Assembly: GCA_963580285.1 (NCBI GenBank)
Contig: OY757011.1
Location: forward strand, 102,516,316-102,580,315
From: Lucinisca nassula
Taxonomy: Eukaryota; Mollusca; Bivalvia; Lucinida; Lucinidae
DNA length: 64,000 nucleotides
Direction: 5' to 3'
The notes beneath the pieces are model-generated. The model saw only the letters and a list, made by a program, of their open reading frames with translations. It had not been told where the DNA came from and searched no databases. The translations under genes were made by a program, and so were the position numbers. The number at the start of each line of letters is the position of its first letter. Position 1 is the first letter of the stretch. This document shows positions 8,859-19,023 of the stretch, piece after piece.

Positions 8859-9668
8859 TAACATTTCCAGTGTAAAGTCTAATGTATACCTATAGAAAAC
8901 TATTGCGTTCATACCTCCATGAACGCATCGAATCACATGATTTTCAGTGACGTTAAGTGACGTCATTCTAAACATTGTTCTCTACGGGCGTTGATGACGT
9001 CAACGCTGCTCCGCTCTTTGTAGAAAAACGATGTGTTAATGTTTTTCAGCTGTAAAAGTTTGCCCAACAAGCAGTTTTTCGCCCAGTGATGAGGGGCAAA
9101 TAATGTAAATATAAAAAATAAACTTAGTTTTTTCTGATTTTCATGAAAGTAGGCCTATGACCGATAAGGGGTCGCTAGCAAAGTTTACATGAACCCTTAC
9201 TTTGCGACCCACTGCGTTCATACTTCCATGAACTGCAGAAAAATAAATTTCATTTCTTAAATATTTACATTTCCAGTGTAAAGTTTACTGTAAACCTATA
9301 GAAAACAATTGCGTTCATACTTCCATGAACACATCGACTCGCGTGCTATCAAGTGACGTCATTCTAAACCATTGTTCTCTACGGGCGTTGATGACGTCAA
9401 CGCTGCTCCGCTCTTCGTAGAAAAACAGCGTGTGAATGTTTTTCAACTTTTAAACGTTGCCCTACAAGCATCGTTTTTGCCCAGTGATGAGGGGCAAATA
9501 ATGTAAATATAAAAAATAAACTTAATTTTTCTTCTTTTCATGAAGGTATGAACGGCAGTGGCTCGCTAGCATAGTTTATATGAACCCCTTCGGGGTTCAT
9601 TTACTTTGCACGCGAGCCACTGCGTTCATACTTCCATGAACTGCAGAAAAATAAATTTCATTTCTTAA
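8859..9668. repeat. Tandem pair of about 407-bp units with CRE-like sites
   Basis: Unit 1 (8859-9260) and unit 2 (9261-9668) are head-to-tail copies offset by 406-408 bp. Each contains GTTCATAC(C/T)TCCATGAAC dyads, GTGACGTCATTCTAAAC, TTGATGACGTCAACGCTGC, a GTGATGAGGGGCAAATAATG block and a stem around GCTCGCTAGC. In unit 2 AACCCCTTCGGGGTT forms a tight hairpin. TGACGTCA is the palindromic CREB/ATF site; whether it acts here is unknown. No coding frame. Confidence 0.85.
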
Positions 9669-9698
9669 TTGACGCAGATGATCAGTTGGTTTCTGTTT

Positions 9699-9911
9699 TG
9701 TTTGATTTGAGGTTTAACGTCCCCGTCAACACAGTATAGGTCATTTTGGAGACGTTGCTTCCAATTTTGTGGGACTATTACCAGACATTGAGATGAAATG
9801 ACATCTCAAGCCCTGATGCCCAATGAGTCTAATAGGGTTTATAAGCATGGACGGTCCGCCTCGCACTGCGGTTCCTGGACAGGCTTAGATCCTCTAAGCG
9901 GTTTACCAGTA
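9699..9911 (-). mobile_element. SINE-A copy, 3' part, interrupted at 9911
   Basis: This is the 3' two-thirds of a reverse-orientation SINE-A (GTTTGATTTGAGGTTTAACG … CTCTAAGCGGTTTACCAGTA). The copy stops in mid-element and resumes at 25235 with TACTAGTGTGCGG, matching the uninterrupted order in the copy at 42596-42890. The break is where the 15.3-kb unit sits. Confidence 0.85.
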
Positions 9912-10594
9912 GGGCAGACCGGGGCTAGTTGGTCCGAAAATTGCATTTTTTCAGATGCTGACATAAATATGCATTATTTTGAAATACTTTCATATTATGC
10001 AACTAGTTTAATCCATTTTCCACCTTATTTCATAGTTTCACGTCCGGAAAATGACAGATTCTTACAAATATTGTCGTTTTCCAAGACGAGGTAAAACGGA
10101 CCAACTGACCCCACTGTCGGGGTAAGTTGGTCCGAGCCGCGGGGTAAGTTGGACTGACTGGGATTCAACGAGAAAATCAGGAAGTAATGATGGGTCGATA
10201 AATGCCACCTTTGACAAAAGCTCTGAGAAATTACGTGCCTTCAGTAACAATGCAGTAGACTGCCGGGCGATAATCTTAACACAAATTCCCCAGATGCTCA
10301 GCCAACTGTGCCTTTTGTTAGTTATTTTTCTCAAAAAACCGCCGAATTTATAGGTAATCCGCATTAAAATGTATTACCGTAGAGTAGACCGGGGCTAGTT
10401 GGTCCAAAGACGATGATTTGTCTTCAACAGCTGGGGCTAATATCTATTTCCCAGAACGATTTAGGTACTATGTAACTTGTTCAAGAACTTGCTGCTATTT
10501 TTTATTCAGAAAATGTCAGGTTCTAATAAATACAAATGCTTTTTCGACGGACCAACTTATCCCGTCGCGAATGGACCAACTTACCCCGACCCTA
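9912..10594. repeat. Left subterminal region with two similar modules
   Basis: Two modules begin with GACCGGGGCTAGTTGGTCC (9918 and 10389). Each ends after about 190 bp in inverted ACGGACCAACT words, as if a small element with the same ends were duplicated next to the border. No coding sequence. Confidence 0.7.
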
Positions 10595-10844
10595 ACACCT
10601 GATAGATCTTCACAAATGACAGGAACATCATTGAATTTAGAACACCATATACGAGAATTGTTCAAATATGAATGCAAGTAGAACGTTTTCTCACGCACTA
10701 ATGCGAAAATCACCTGGAAATAAATATCACAGCGTAGAAAAATATTTTACCTATACATTGACACCACACCTGTTAAAATCCGTCCACTTTAGCCATGTAT
10801 ATCGTTCGATAAACACTGTCTACTCGTGTATACTTATACAAAAC

Positions 10845-11835
10845 ATGGTTGGAAGAAGGTCAGAGTACGCCGTTGAAATACGGTCCTATATTAAGAATCG
10901 TTGTTTTCTTGGTATACGGTGCAAAGACATTTTTGATGAAATATGTTCGGTTTATGGGCATAATGAAATGTCTTTTTCGACCGTTTTTCGTTGGTGTAAG
11001 AAATTCAGCTGTGGGCTAGGCTCAACAGAAGATGCACCACATAATCGTCGGCCGAAAAGAGCAACATCTGCCAAGATGGTTGCTAGAGTGAAAGAAATAG
11101 TTGCTACCGATGTACGATACACCACTAGGCAAATAGCTAGTATGGTTGGCATCTCATTAGGAGCAGCTCATACAATTCTGAAACGGAATTTGAAAATGAG
11201 AAAGATCTGTGCTAGATGGATTCCCCATCTGTTGACAGATGAGCAGAAAAAAAAGTCACGCGTTCAGTGCGCCAAGAAGTTGCTTAAAAAGTTTCCAAAT
11301 TACAATGCACGGTCTTTCGCTAATGTCGTCACAGGTGACGAGACATGGGTTCACTTTTTTGAGCCAAAACGAAAGATTCAGAACAAAATATGGGCAACAA
11401 AGAATTGCAAAAGACCATGCATTGCAAAGCGGACCATGAGCGTCAAGAAGGTAATGTATGCCATATTCTTTTCAAATCAGGGCCCTGCTATTCAGGTTGC
11501 TGTGCCTAAAGGCAAATCTGTAAATGCGAAGTTTTACAAGATTAAAGTTCTTCGAAAATTGAAGAAATATTTCAAAGAACGAAGACCCGCAACTGGTTTG
11601 GCCAATGTCAGATTGCTACATGACAATGCGTCATCGCACAAGGCGTTCATTGTGCAAGACTATCTGAAGCAGGAAAAGGTTGTTGAACTCTCTCACTCCC
11701 CGTATTCCCCTGACCTTGCTCCGTGTGGCTTTTTTGTTCCCGCGGCTGAAAAAATACCTTTCTGGTCGAAAATTTGTACAGCGCAAACACCTCGGTTCTG
11801 CAATATTCCAGTGCCTTCAGAGTATCCGTTGTTAT
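10845..11835 (+). pseudogene. Mariner-family transposase, third catalytic Asp lost, frameshifted
   Basis: From the ATG at 10845 the frame encodes a paired-like N-terminal HTH region (MVGRRSEYAVEIRSYIKNRC), a second HTH (RQIASMVGISLGAAHTILKR), the linker HLLTDEQK, and the catalytic blocks TGDETWVHFFEP (first Asp codon 11337-11339) and LLHDNASSHKA (second Asp 11622-11624). The third Asp, expected 35 residues on in SPDLAPCDFF, is GGC Gly at 11727-11729. Just after it a short indel in a T run moves the signature LFPRLKKYLSGRKF into another frame, continuing to about 11835 (IFQCLQSI). The last 30-40 residues are missing. An upstream in-frame ATG at 10668 adds an unrelated 59-residue lead and is not the start. 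The protein would be catalytically dead. Confidence 0.88.
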
Positions 11836-12450
11836 TTTGTGACGTCATCAAAATATGTGCACCGGCCCGTCCGCCATTTTGTTTCCCTAGCTTTTGTACG
11901 GTGCAGTCCGCATAGGTACTTGAAGTTGATATTTACGCTATCAGAATATAGTCTCTACGATCTTCGAAATCGTTACATAAGGAAAATTTTAAAAATAAAT
12001 GAGAAACAACTTCAAACTCCTGTGGTGCAGTACGGTGACATGGCGCACCTAAAGTTTTGATATCTAGAGCTAAGCCACCACAAAAAAATTCACAATCAAA
12101 AGCATTACAACACTTCCCTATCAACTAGCAGCAATGAAAATTGGCCTCTGAATTTTTTTAACAGACAGGGCAAAAATACCATGAAAAGAGATGTATACCC
12201 CGCTTTAATCCATTTCCCTGACAAACAGTGCAGGCCCAGATCAGACGCCACAGAACGCGGCGTCTATAATCAGGGTCTACACGTTTGCATTTTCAGCCAA
12301 TTTCCAAATAGTTTTTGAAGAAAACACAAAACCTGACACCTCTAAATTTGTGAGTTTTTTAAACTGCCTAAAATTATAACTTACCAAGGAGAAGAAACTC
12401 AGAAACTGACTGAAGAAGGCACAGGCAAGCAAAGCTGCCATCTACCCCAT
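11836..12450. other. Intergenic stretch with one fold-back motif
   Basis: No gene is seen. 12228-12290 is a fold-back of the dispersed GATCAGACGCC family: a CCCAGATCAGACGCC arm, then GGCGTCTATAATCAGGG. Confidence 0.5.
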
Positions 12451-12471
12451 TAGTTGGCCATCCAATCCCAA

Positions 12472-12915
12472 AAAAGATTGATATTTTTACTTTTGATGGC
12501 AAAATTGAGTAGAGTATGGCACCCATGCTAAATGTAATACTTGATGTGTGTCAATAATCATAGGGGTGGATGCCACGTCTGGAAATGCGTCTGGGGCTCA
12601 GAAGTAGGTCAAAGGTCAAATGAGTGCAAAATAAACATAAAACTACGCATAACTCTCTTTTAACACATATTTGGGGAAATCGCTTGCTTAAAATCACCAC
12701 AAAACTATTCAGGTGCAGTGAACAATGGAAATTACTTTAAATGTACCCTCAAAGTATGTCAGTCTTATAGGTCAGGGGTCATTTAAGTGCAAAACTCGTG
12801 AAAAATGGATGTTTTCTATTCAAATTTTGTCATATTCAGTATAAAGATGTGTTAATGACCAGTATTTATTATCAAAATATTAAAAATACATTTTTTACGT
12901 TTATTTGATTAGAAA
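12472..12915. repeat. Direct repeat, first copy (pair with 13419-13865)
   Basis: This copy shares long stretches with 13419-13865: TACTTTTGATGGC, GAGTAGAGTATGGCACCCAT, AGGTCAAAGGTC, GCTTGCTTAAAATCACCA, CTCAAAGTATGTCAGTCTTA. The two copies lie about 950 bp apart. Each contains an AGGTCAAAGGTC direct-repeat half-site pair. No coding frame is conserved between the copies. Confidence 0.85.
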
Positions 12916-13418
12916 ATCTGCCTGAGTACATGGATATGGGTTAATTTGGATAAAAAGGGATACTAATGTTACAGACTTGAATCATTGATGATCCACGATA
13001 TTGGTATAGCACTGGATTCTTTCTTTGTGACTTTGTTTCTGCCATGGGTCTGAAACATTTCCTTTGCACAACAAAGTCAAAGCGCGACTTCCGGTGAGTT
13101 ATCCTGTCCGTCGACAGGTATTTTTAGTCAGTCCCCACCCCCAGCTGACTGAACCGGGTCGCCAGGCCGGTTTTTATCATGATTTAGCTTTTACAACTTA
13201 GACAGCCATTGCTAAAACAGAAAAAAGCGATATAAAACGATTTTACAAGCATTAAACTGTTACTCTATTATGAGCAGGACCGATTTTAACACATTTCTTT
13301 GTATTAGACAATTAAACATCAAATTTTAATCCTATCCCCTTAATGAAAATGTCGCATCTCGGATAATCGGCAATAGATAAACCAATTGACGAACTTTATG
13401 CGTGACTAAGCAGATGCA

Positions 13419-13865
13419 AAAAAGATTGATATGTTTACTTTTGATGGCTAAATTGAGTAGAGTATAGCACCCATGCTAATTGTAATCCTTGATGTGTGGT
13501 AACAATCATAGGGGTATGTGCAACGTCTGGAAATGAGTCTGAGGCTCCGAAGTAGGTCAAAGGTCCCATGAGTGCAAAATAAACATGAAACTACTCATAA
13601 CTCTGTTTTAACTTATATTTGGGGAAAGTGCTTGCTTAAAATCACCATAAAACTTTTCTGGTCCAGTGAACAATGGAAAATTAGTTTAAATGTACCCTCA
13701 AAGTATGTCAGTCTTATAGGTCAGGGGTCATTTAAGAACAAAACTCGTGAAAAAAAATGATGTTTGCTAATCAAAGTTTGTCATGTTTAGCATAAGGCTG
13801 TGTTGATGACAAGAATTTATCATAAAAAAAAATACATTTGTTACGTGTATTTGATTGTCTAAGAC
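13419..13865. repeat. Direct repeat, second copy
   Basis: This is the second copy of the segment at 12472-12915, in the same orientation and diverged by many point changes and small indels. Between the copies, 12916-13418 contains no recognised feature. Confidence 0.85.
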
Positions 13866-13889
13866 AGATTTAAATTCCTTAAGTTGGTA

Positions 13890-14530
13890 TCAAAGATGGC
13901 TGTTAGACAGTTATTCACTTCTCTTATAAAATAGAAGTGAATGCAATGATCATGAATCAATACAATTAATCCACAGCTCCCATCAATGACACCAGAGGGA
14001 AAGAAACTTAAAATGAAATAACTAGACCCGAATTGAAACATCAATAGCGGAAAGCCAAAAGGACAGTTACTTTCCAACAAAATGGCCAATTGGCTATCCA
14101 AAACAAAATAATATAAGCAATACACGCACTCAACGACAAACGAAAAACAGAAGAACGGCCTTGGAATGGTCAGTGGAACGAAATCAACTGGCGGGAGGTC
14201 AAATCGATTTTATGCAGCTGCAATCCTCGCCCTTACTTCCGTCGCGATTCAGACAAATAATTTGTTCCATCCGCATGAAGGCCTCCTAACTCATCAGTGC
14301 AACATCTCCGAGAACACAAAAATCAAACTGACAACCACAGAGATAAAACAACGGTAAGGACTGGACAGCAAGAAACCACTGAAATGCTGGAGCAAAAGAA
14401 AACCAACAGTTAGACTCCGATGGACCCGACCAGAGACAGAGCATCAGGCACCAACCAACATTACATAAAATTAAAATCGTTCTAATTGTCAGTAAGCCTT
14501 ACGCTGGAACCGTCATAGAATCTGAGGCCT
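13890..14530 (-). repeat. Rep-B copy (reverse orientation)
   Basis: Rep-B is a dispersed non-coding repeat with copies at 14941-15376 and 34735-35330. Shared words are GAGATGTTGCACTGATG, CATGCGGACTGAACAAATTA, AATCGATTTAAGC, AGCCAATTGGCCATT and TCTGATGGGAG. This copy and 14941-15376 face each other as a large inverted repeat with a spacer of about 590 bp. No transposase or RT motif is seen. Confidence 0.75.
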
Positions 14531-14542
14531 GCCAAGGCAAAG

Positions 14543-14662
14543 TTTGCGAGTCGGACCGTGCATGCATAAAAACCCTACATTGGTTTAATTGGGCGGCAGG
14601 ACTTGAGACTCCATTTCATCTCAATGTCGGGCAAAACCAAAAAAAATTGGAAGCAACGTAGA
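14543..14662 (+). mobile_element. SINE-A fragment
   Basis: Middle part only (GCCTGCCAAGGCAAAG … TCATTTCATCTCAATGTCGG … AAAATTGGAAGCAACG). It lacks head and tail. Confidence 0.65.
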
Positions 14663-14762
14663 ATCTGAGACCTGACCCACCAACGTACAATTAAAGGGGG
14701 AAGCAAAGTTGTCAACCGTGATTGGGTTAATTACATGTAGTCTGTCGTATAACATTTATGTT

Positions 14763-15440
14763 GTACCCAATCGGGGCTTGAAGAAATAGATGGGCTGCAT
14801 GCTTCCACGCAAATCTGAAACCAACCGCACACGAATACTGATAAACGGCTTAGAGGATCTGAGCCTGCCTTGGCAAAGCGGTGCGAGTCGGACCATCCAT
14901 GCTTATAAACCCTATTGGTTTCATTGGGCGACACGTCTTGTCATCTCTGTGGTTGTTTGATTATTTGTGTTCACGGAGATGTTGCACTGATGCGTTAGGA
15001 GCTCTTCATGCGGACTGAACAAATTATTCGTCTCAATCACGACGGAAGTAAAGGCGAGGATTGTGGCCATGTAAAATCGATTTAAGCCACCCAGTGGAAT
15101 TTGTTTCCGCTGACTGTTCCAAGGCGGTTCTTCTGTCGCGATTTATTTTTGTTATGGTTTGTCTTTGGGTGTTTGTGTCGCTTATATTATTTTGTTTTCG
15201 ATAGCCTATTGGCCATTTTGTGGGACGGTAACTGTCCTTTTGGCTCTACGCTATTGATGTTTCCATTAGGTCTGTTGTTTCATGTTTGTGTTTCTTTCCC
15301 TTCTGTGTCTCTGATGGGAGCTGTGGGTTGATTGTATCGATTACTGATCATTGCCTCCACTTCTATTTTGTGGTGTCATTTCACCTCAAGCAACGTCTCC
15401 AAAATGACCTCTACAGTGTTGACGGGGACGTTAAACCTTA
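14763..15440 (+). mobile_element. SINE-A copy split by a Rep-B insertion
   Basis: The SINE-A head to middle occupies 14763-14940 (GGGGCTTGAAGAAATAGATG … TTGGGCGACACGTCTTG). Its 3' part resumes at 15376-15440 (TGTCATTTCACCTC … GTTGACGGGGACGTTAAACC). The 436 bp between are Rep-B, showing Rep-B is itself mobile. Confidence 0.75.
14941..15376 (+). mobile_element. Rep-B copy inserted within SINE-A
   Basis: Rep-B from CATCTCTGTGGTTGTTTGA to CCACTTCTATTTTGTGG, bounded on both sides by SINE-A sequence. The target duplication, if any, is too short to call. Confidence 0.7.
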
Positions 15441-17439
15441 AAAAAATCTTTTTATATCGAAGAATGGTTTAATAAATTTGGTGCTGAAGTCATGGCAATT
15501 ATATTTTTTTTCTGAATTTACACACTAAGTCACCATAAAATTCGTGTTCGGATAGACCTTGTTGCACAAGAGATTAAGTCCAACATCGAGTCTGAAATTA
15601 AATCGGAATAACGTCAATAAACTTTTGAAAAGGCTTTGCGTAGTTTATGATACCAATAACCCTAATTAAGAAGTTTAGCGGTTAACAATTTACTACGAGT
15701 ATTGAAGTCACTTACATGACTAGACACTCTGGCAAATCGAATTAATTACGAAATATAAACGCCATAGGATGCCGCACGAGGAACATCACCAAACAACAAA
15801 GGAAAATTTACAATCTCAAATTCAAAATCATCGCGTTTGTCATACATTTTGCAGGAAACAAACCCATCTACGTGTAACAATAGACAGATGTAAATCCAAA
15901 AAAAAAAACGGGGCCTCGGTATCAGAAACAATTGTTTAATTTAACTGAAGTTCTGGGGGTAAATTTGACTGATCAAACCATCGAAATAGGTATTGTCAAT
16001 ATTTAATAAATCATCAAACTATCTAGAAGTCGAGCTGTGAAGTTAAAATGGCTTGTTATTTATGACTAGGTCTATCATTTCAGATTATGCGGAAGAAAGA
16101 TCGTATCAGTGATATCAGAGAAACCCCTATATGGTTGCATTGCATAGACTTGTCAATGTTGAAGTAAAAAAAAAAAAACTCAAATCATATCGGCGCAAAC
16201 GCGAGCTGTTACCCTTTACATTGTAGTGATCTAAACGGCTCTTACTTGTAAAATACAAACTTTGAATACTGTTAAACACTTAAATTAAGCGGCCGCAAAT
16301 TTTAACGCTTTTTATGAGTAGACCTTTTCGTGGATTTATATTTCGGCGGATTTTCGATTTCCGAAGAAAAAAAAAATCGGTCGAATCTCCAAAGCCCTGT
16401 AGGATGACAAAAAATCATCGGAGTTGATAATCAACAGCGTCATGCAGAAACTGTGGTAATTAGTTAAAAGTTTTGTGTTCACCGCAGGATTAACCTAATG
16501 TGCTACCTTGACAATCCAAAAGTCTGTCTGGAGGTAAATCACTTTGCTCTTATCTGATTGGTTTGCCCATCCTATTGAGCTCACAGTAAAAGCCATCAAT
16601 CAATTACCAATTATATCCACAAAGTTTGACAATAACTCTCAAGGTGTGTTTGTTTTCATTCAGCCGTTTTGAGATGTCTTATGATTAGGACATTGTCTTT
16701 CTTTATTTCGACTTCTAAAGTTTAGGAGTAAATACACTTTTTCTTTTGTCACCGATGATGCCTATGATTAACTGACACATCATAATTGTGATGTGTAGAA
16801 TATATTTTCTTGCACTATTTTAAGATTTATTGGCGGATTTTTATTTTGGCGTGTTTTTTCCTTGACTGCAAATAGCGCCGAAATAAAATGACCGCCAAAA
16901 ATAAGTGTTTTACGGCAGCTGCACGTGGCCTTTGATGATGACCCAGTTATGTTATTATTAGATATATCATCATCATATACTATATCCTTGAGATACCATT
17001 GTGACGTTTAGGAAGAACTCAGACGATTTGGAATGTTACTTATAATAATGGATGACATGTGAAGAATCAACGTATTTTGCAAAATAAACATATTTTGCCA
17101 AATATGTACTTAAATGACCTTTGACCTACGGCCGATTAGGATGGCCATTATGCTGTTTCTATAATAATTGGGGTTTATGCTTCCTGGATAAGGAAATGGG
17201 AACTAATGTGACTTTGTTTCAGTTGACATACTAGATATCCCTTTGTACAATAAATATTGATGCATATTTAAAGAAAATTTGTACTTAATTGACCTTTGAC
17301 CCTGACCAAATTTATGATTACTTCTTTTCTCACATATAATGCATAAGTAATATGTCCTAAGTGCATTGCTGGTGTTTTAATAAACATTATTTGGTCTGTT
17401 TAGATAGAGAGAGGGTACAAATACCAGTATGTACAAATT
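15441..17439. other. Interior of the 5.2-kb element, no gene seen
   Basis: AT-rich sequence without a supported coding frame. It contains a fold-back at 16830-16898 (TTGGCGGATTTTTATTTTGG against CGCCGAAATAAAATGACCGC) and the inverse words TGACCTTTGACC at 17107-17118, 17289-17300 and 17461-17472, related to the AGGTCAAAGGTC motif of the left arm. Confidence 0.5.
16830..16898. repeat. Fold-back hairpin
   Basis: The arms 16830-16851 and 16876-16898 are imperfect reverse complements (about 20 of 22 pairs) around a 24-base loop. A diverged relative with TTCGGCGGATTTTCG lies near 16345. Confidence 0.7.
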
Positions 17440-17735
17440 TTATTGTATCTTTGCACTCATTTGACCTTTGACCTAATTCTGAGGCCCAGGGTCATTTTCA
17501 GAAGTGGCATCCACCCCTATCACTTTTTCAACACACTAAAGAACACAATTAGGATGGATGCCAAACTCTTCTCAATTTTGCCATCAGAAGTATTTTTTCG
17601 TGGTTTGGATGGCCAACTACATAGGTATTGTAGGACTTAAGCCAACAACAAAATCTAGGATTTAACGGACAAAGTAATACACAATAATTATTTTGGGTGT
17701 TTGGTTCAGTCCAACTCACACCACCCTGTCTGGGA

Positions 17736-17832
17736 GCGGTTTACCAGTATAAGAACGATCGGTTGGTGTCAGCTTTGTGTGGAAGCACCATGCAGCCCAA
17801 TCTTTTTCTCCAAGCCCTGAAGGGCTGGGGCC
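17736..17832 (-). mobile_element. SINE-A head fragment
   Basis: Head third of SINE-A in reverse orientation: GCGGTTTACCAGTATAAG, then GTGTGGAAGCACCATGCAGC and CTCCAAGCCCTGAAGGGC. Confidence 0.65.
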
Positions 17833-18013
17833 CTTTGGTGCTATGCAAATAAAAAATAGAAAGTTTTATTTTGATAACTTTTGTGCCTAACCTCAAACCC
17901 GCATTCTTTTCATGATCAGACATGACCGACAGCAGTGGAGAGATTTACGTTTCACTAACAATTAAGGCGTAACTATACCAAATTTAGAGACACAGAGGCC
18001 TTTCTGATATTTA

Positions 18014-18016
<3 letters not shown>

Positions 18017-18095
<79 letters not shown>

Positions 18096-18234
18096 GGGCA
18101 GACGGACAGACGGACGGACGGACACACAGACAGACTTCTAGCAGACAGCTAGCTAGATGATTTCTACCTATCTATCTGTCTGCCTGCCTGTGTCTAGCTA
18201 GCTAGCTAGTTAGCTAGATAAATAGACAGACATG

Positions 18235-18313
<79 letters not shown>

Positions 18314-18336
18314 TGACAGACAGACAGACAGGTAGG

Positions 18337-18435
<99 letters not shown>
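18017..18435. repeat. Two (GATA)n microsatellite tracts
   Basis: Nearly pure GATA occupies 18017-18094, and again 18234-18435 with a short CAGACAGACAGG interruption near 18315. The sequence between is a diverged tetranucleotide mosaic (GGACGGAC, CTAGCTAG). Long [13 protein letters not shown] frames over it are artefacts. Confidence 0.97.
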
Positions 18436-18865
18436 GAATCTTTCTCTCTATGTGCAGCTGGAGTCCAATTTCGAAATATGGGGTGGGGGAGGGGGTCTGG
18501 CTGAGGTATCCCTGTATAATTTCTAAAAACTTCAATCAGAAAATGGTTGAATATTTTGCAAAAATGGAGGCCTTGATCAGACGCCGTATTCTGTGTCTGC
18601 ACTTCTGGACAGGGTGCCCGTACTACAAGGGGACTCCTGTCGGAAAAGAATTAAATAATTAAATGGTTATTTTCAATAATTTCAGCGGGCAAGAAAAATA
18701 TCCACCCAGAAAGATCTAGCCATTTACGAAAATAATCGCTAAAATCATCTGACAACAGAGTTCATATATAGGGGTCATCTTGAATCTCTGATGTTTTTTT
18801 TTTTTATATATATATCGTTTTTTTTTTTTGTACATTCGCCGGTTCATTGATGCATGAATATTGAG
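18436..18865. other. Unannotated spacer
   Basis: No gene is seen. It contains the word GATCAGACGCCG at 18576 (a fragment of the fold-back family) and T-rich/TA tracts at 18791-18831. Confidence 0.5.
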
Positions 18866-19023
18866 TATTTTGAGTCTTTAGTCTTTAGTCTTTAGCTAAG
18901 CCATTAGGCCGATGATCCTCGCCGGTAGGTTCTTTCGCAGGTAGGTTCAAACAAAGTCTATTCACACAGGTATATTAGTACAATTGCGTAACGAGGTTCG
19001 GTTGTTGTAATGACTTATTGTTT

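Larger units (their letters stand above)
12451..17619. mobile_element. 5.2-kb inverted-repeat element with possible CAT duplication
   Basis: The left arm 12451-12632 begins TAGTTGGCCATCCAA and continues TTTTGATGGCAAAATTGAG … ATAGGGGTGGATGCCAC. The right arm 17440-17619 is its inverse (TAGTTGGCCATCCAAACC read inward). CAT occurs just outside both ends (12448-12450 and 17620-17622). The two arms clearly match over about 170 bp with many substitutions. The interior holds a repeated segment, Rep-B copies and SINE fragments, and no transposase. It could be a non-autonomous DNA transposon with a 3-bp duplication; a chance inverted pair of a dispersed repeat is the alternative. Confidence 0.55.

Noticed and set aside
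10668..10844. Extra 59-residue N-terminus in frame with the mariner transposase
   Set aside because: Mariner proteins start at the MVGRRSEYA-type methionine at 10845. The upstream part lies in the subterminal repeat region and has no family match.
13859..15331. Similar peptides in two Rep-B copies (CLYYFVLDSQLAILL-like on 13859-14125 minus and 15101-15331 plus)
   Set aside because: The resemblance follows from DNA homology of the repeat. The frame is broken in the third copy (34740-35330) and no known domain is present.
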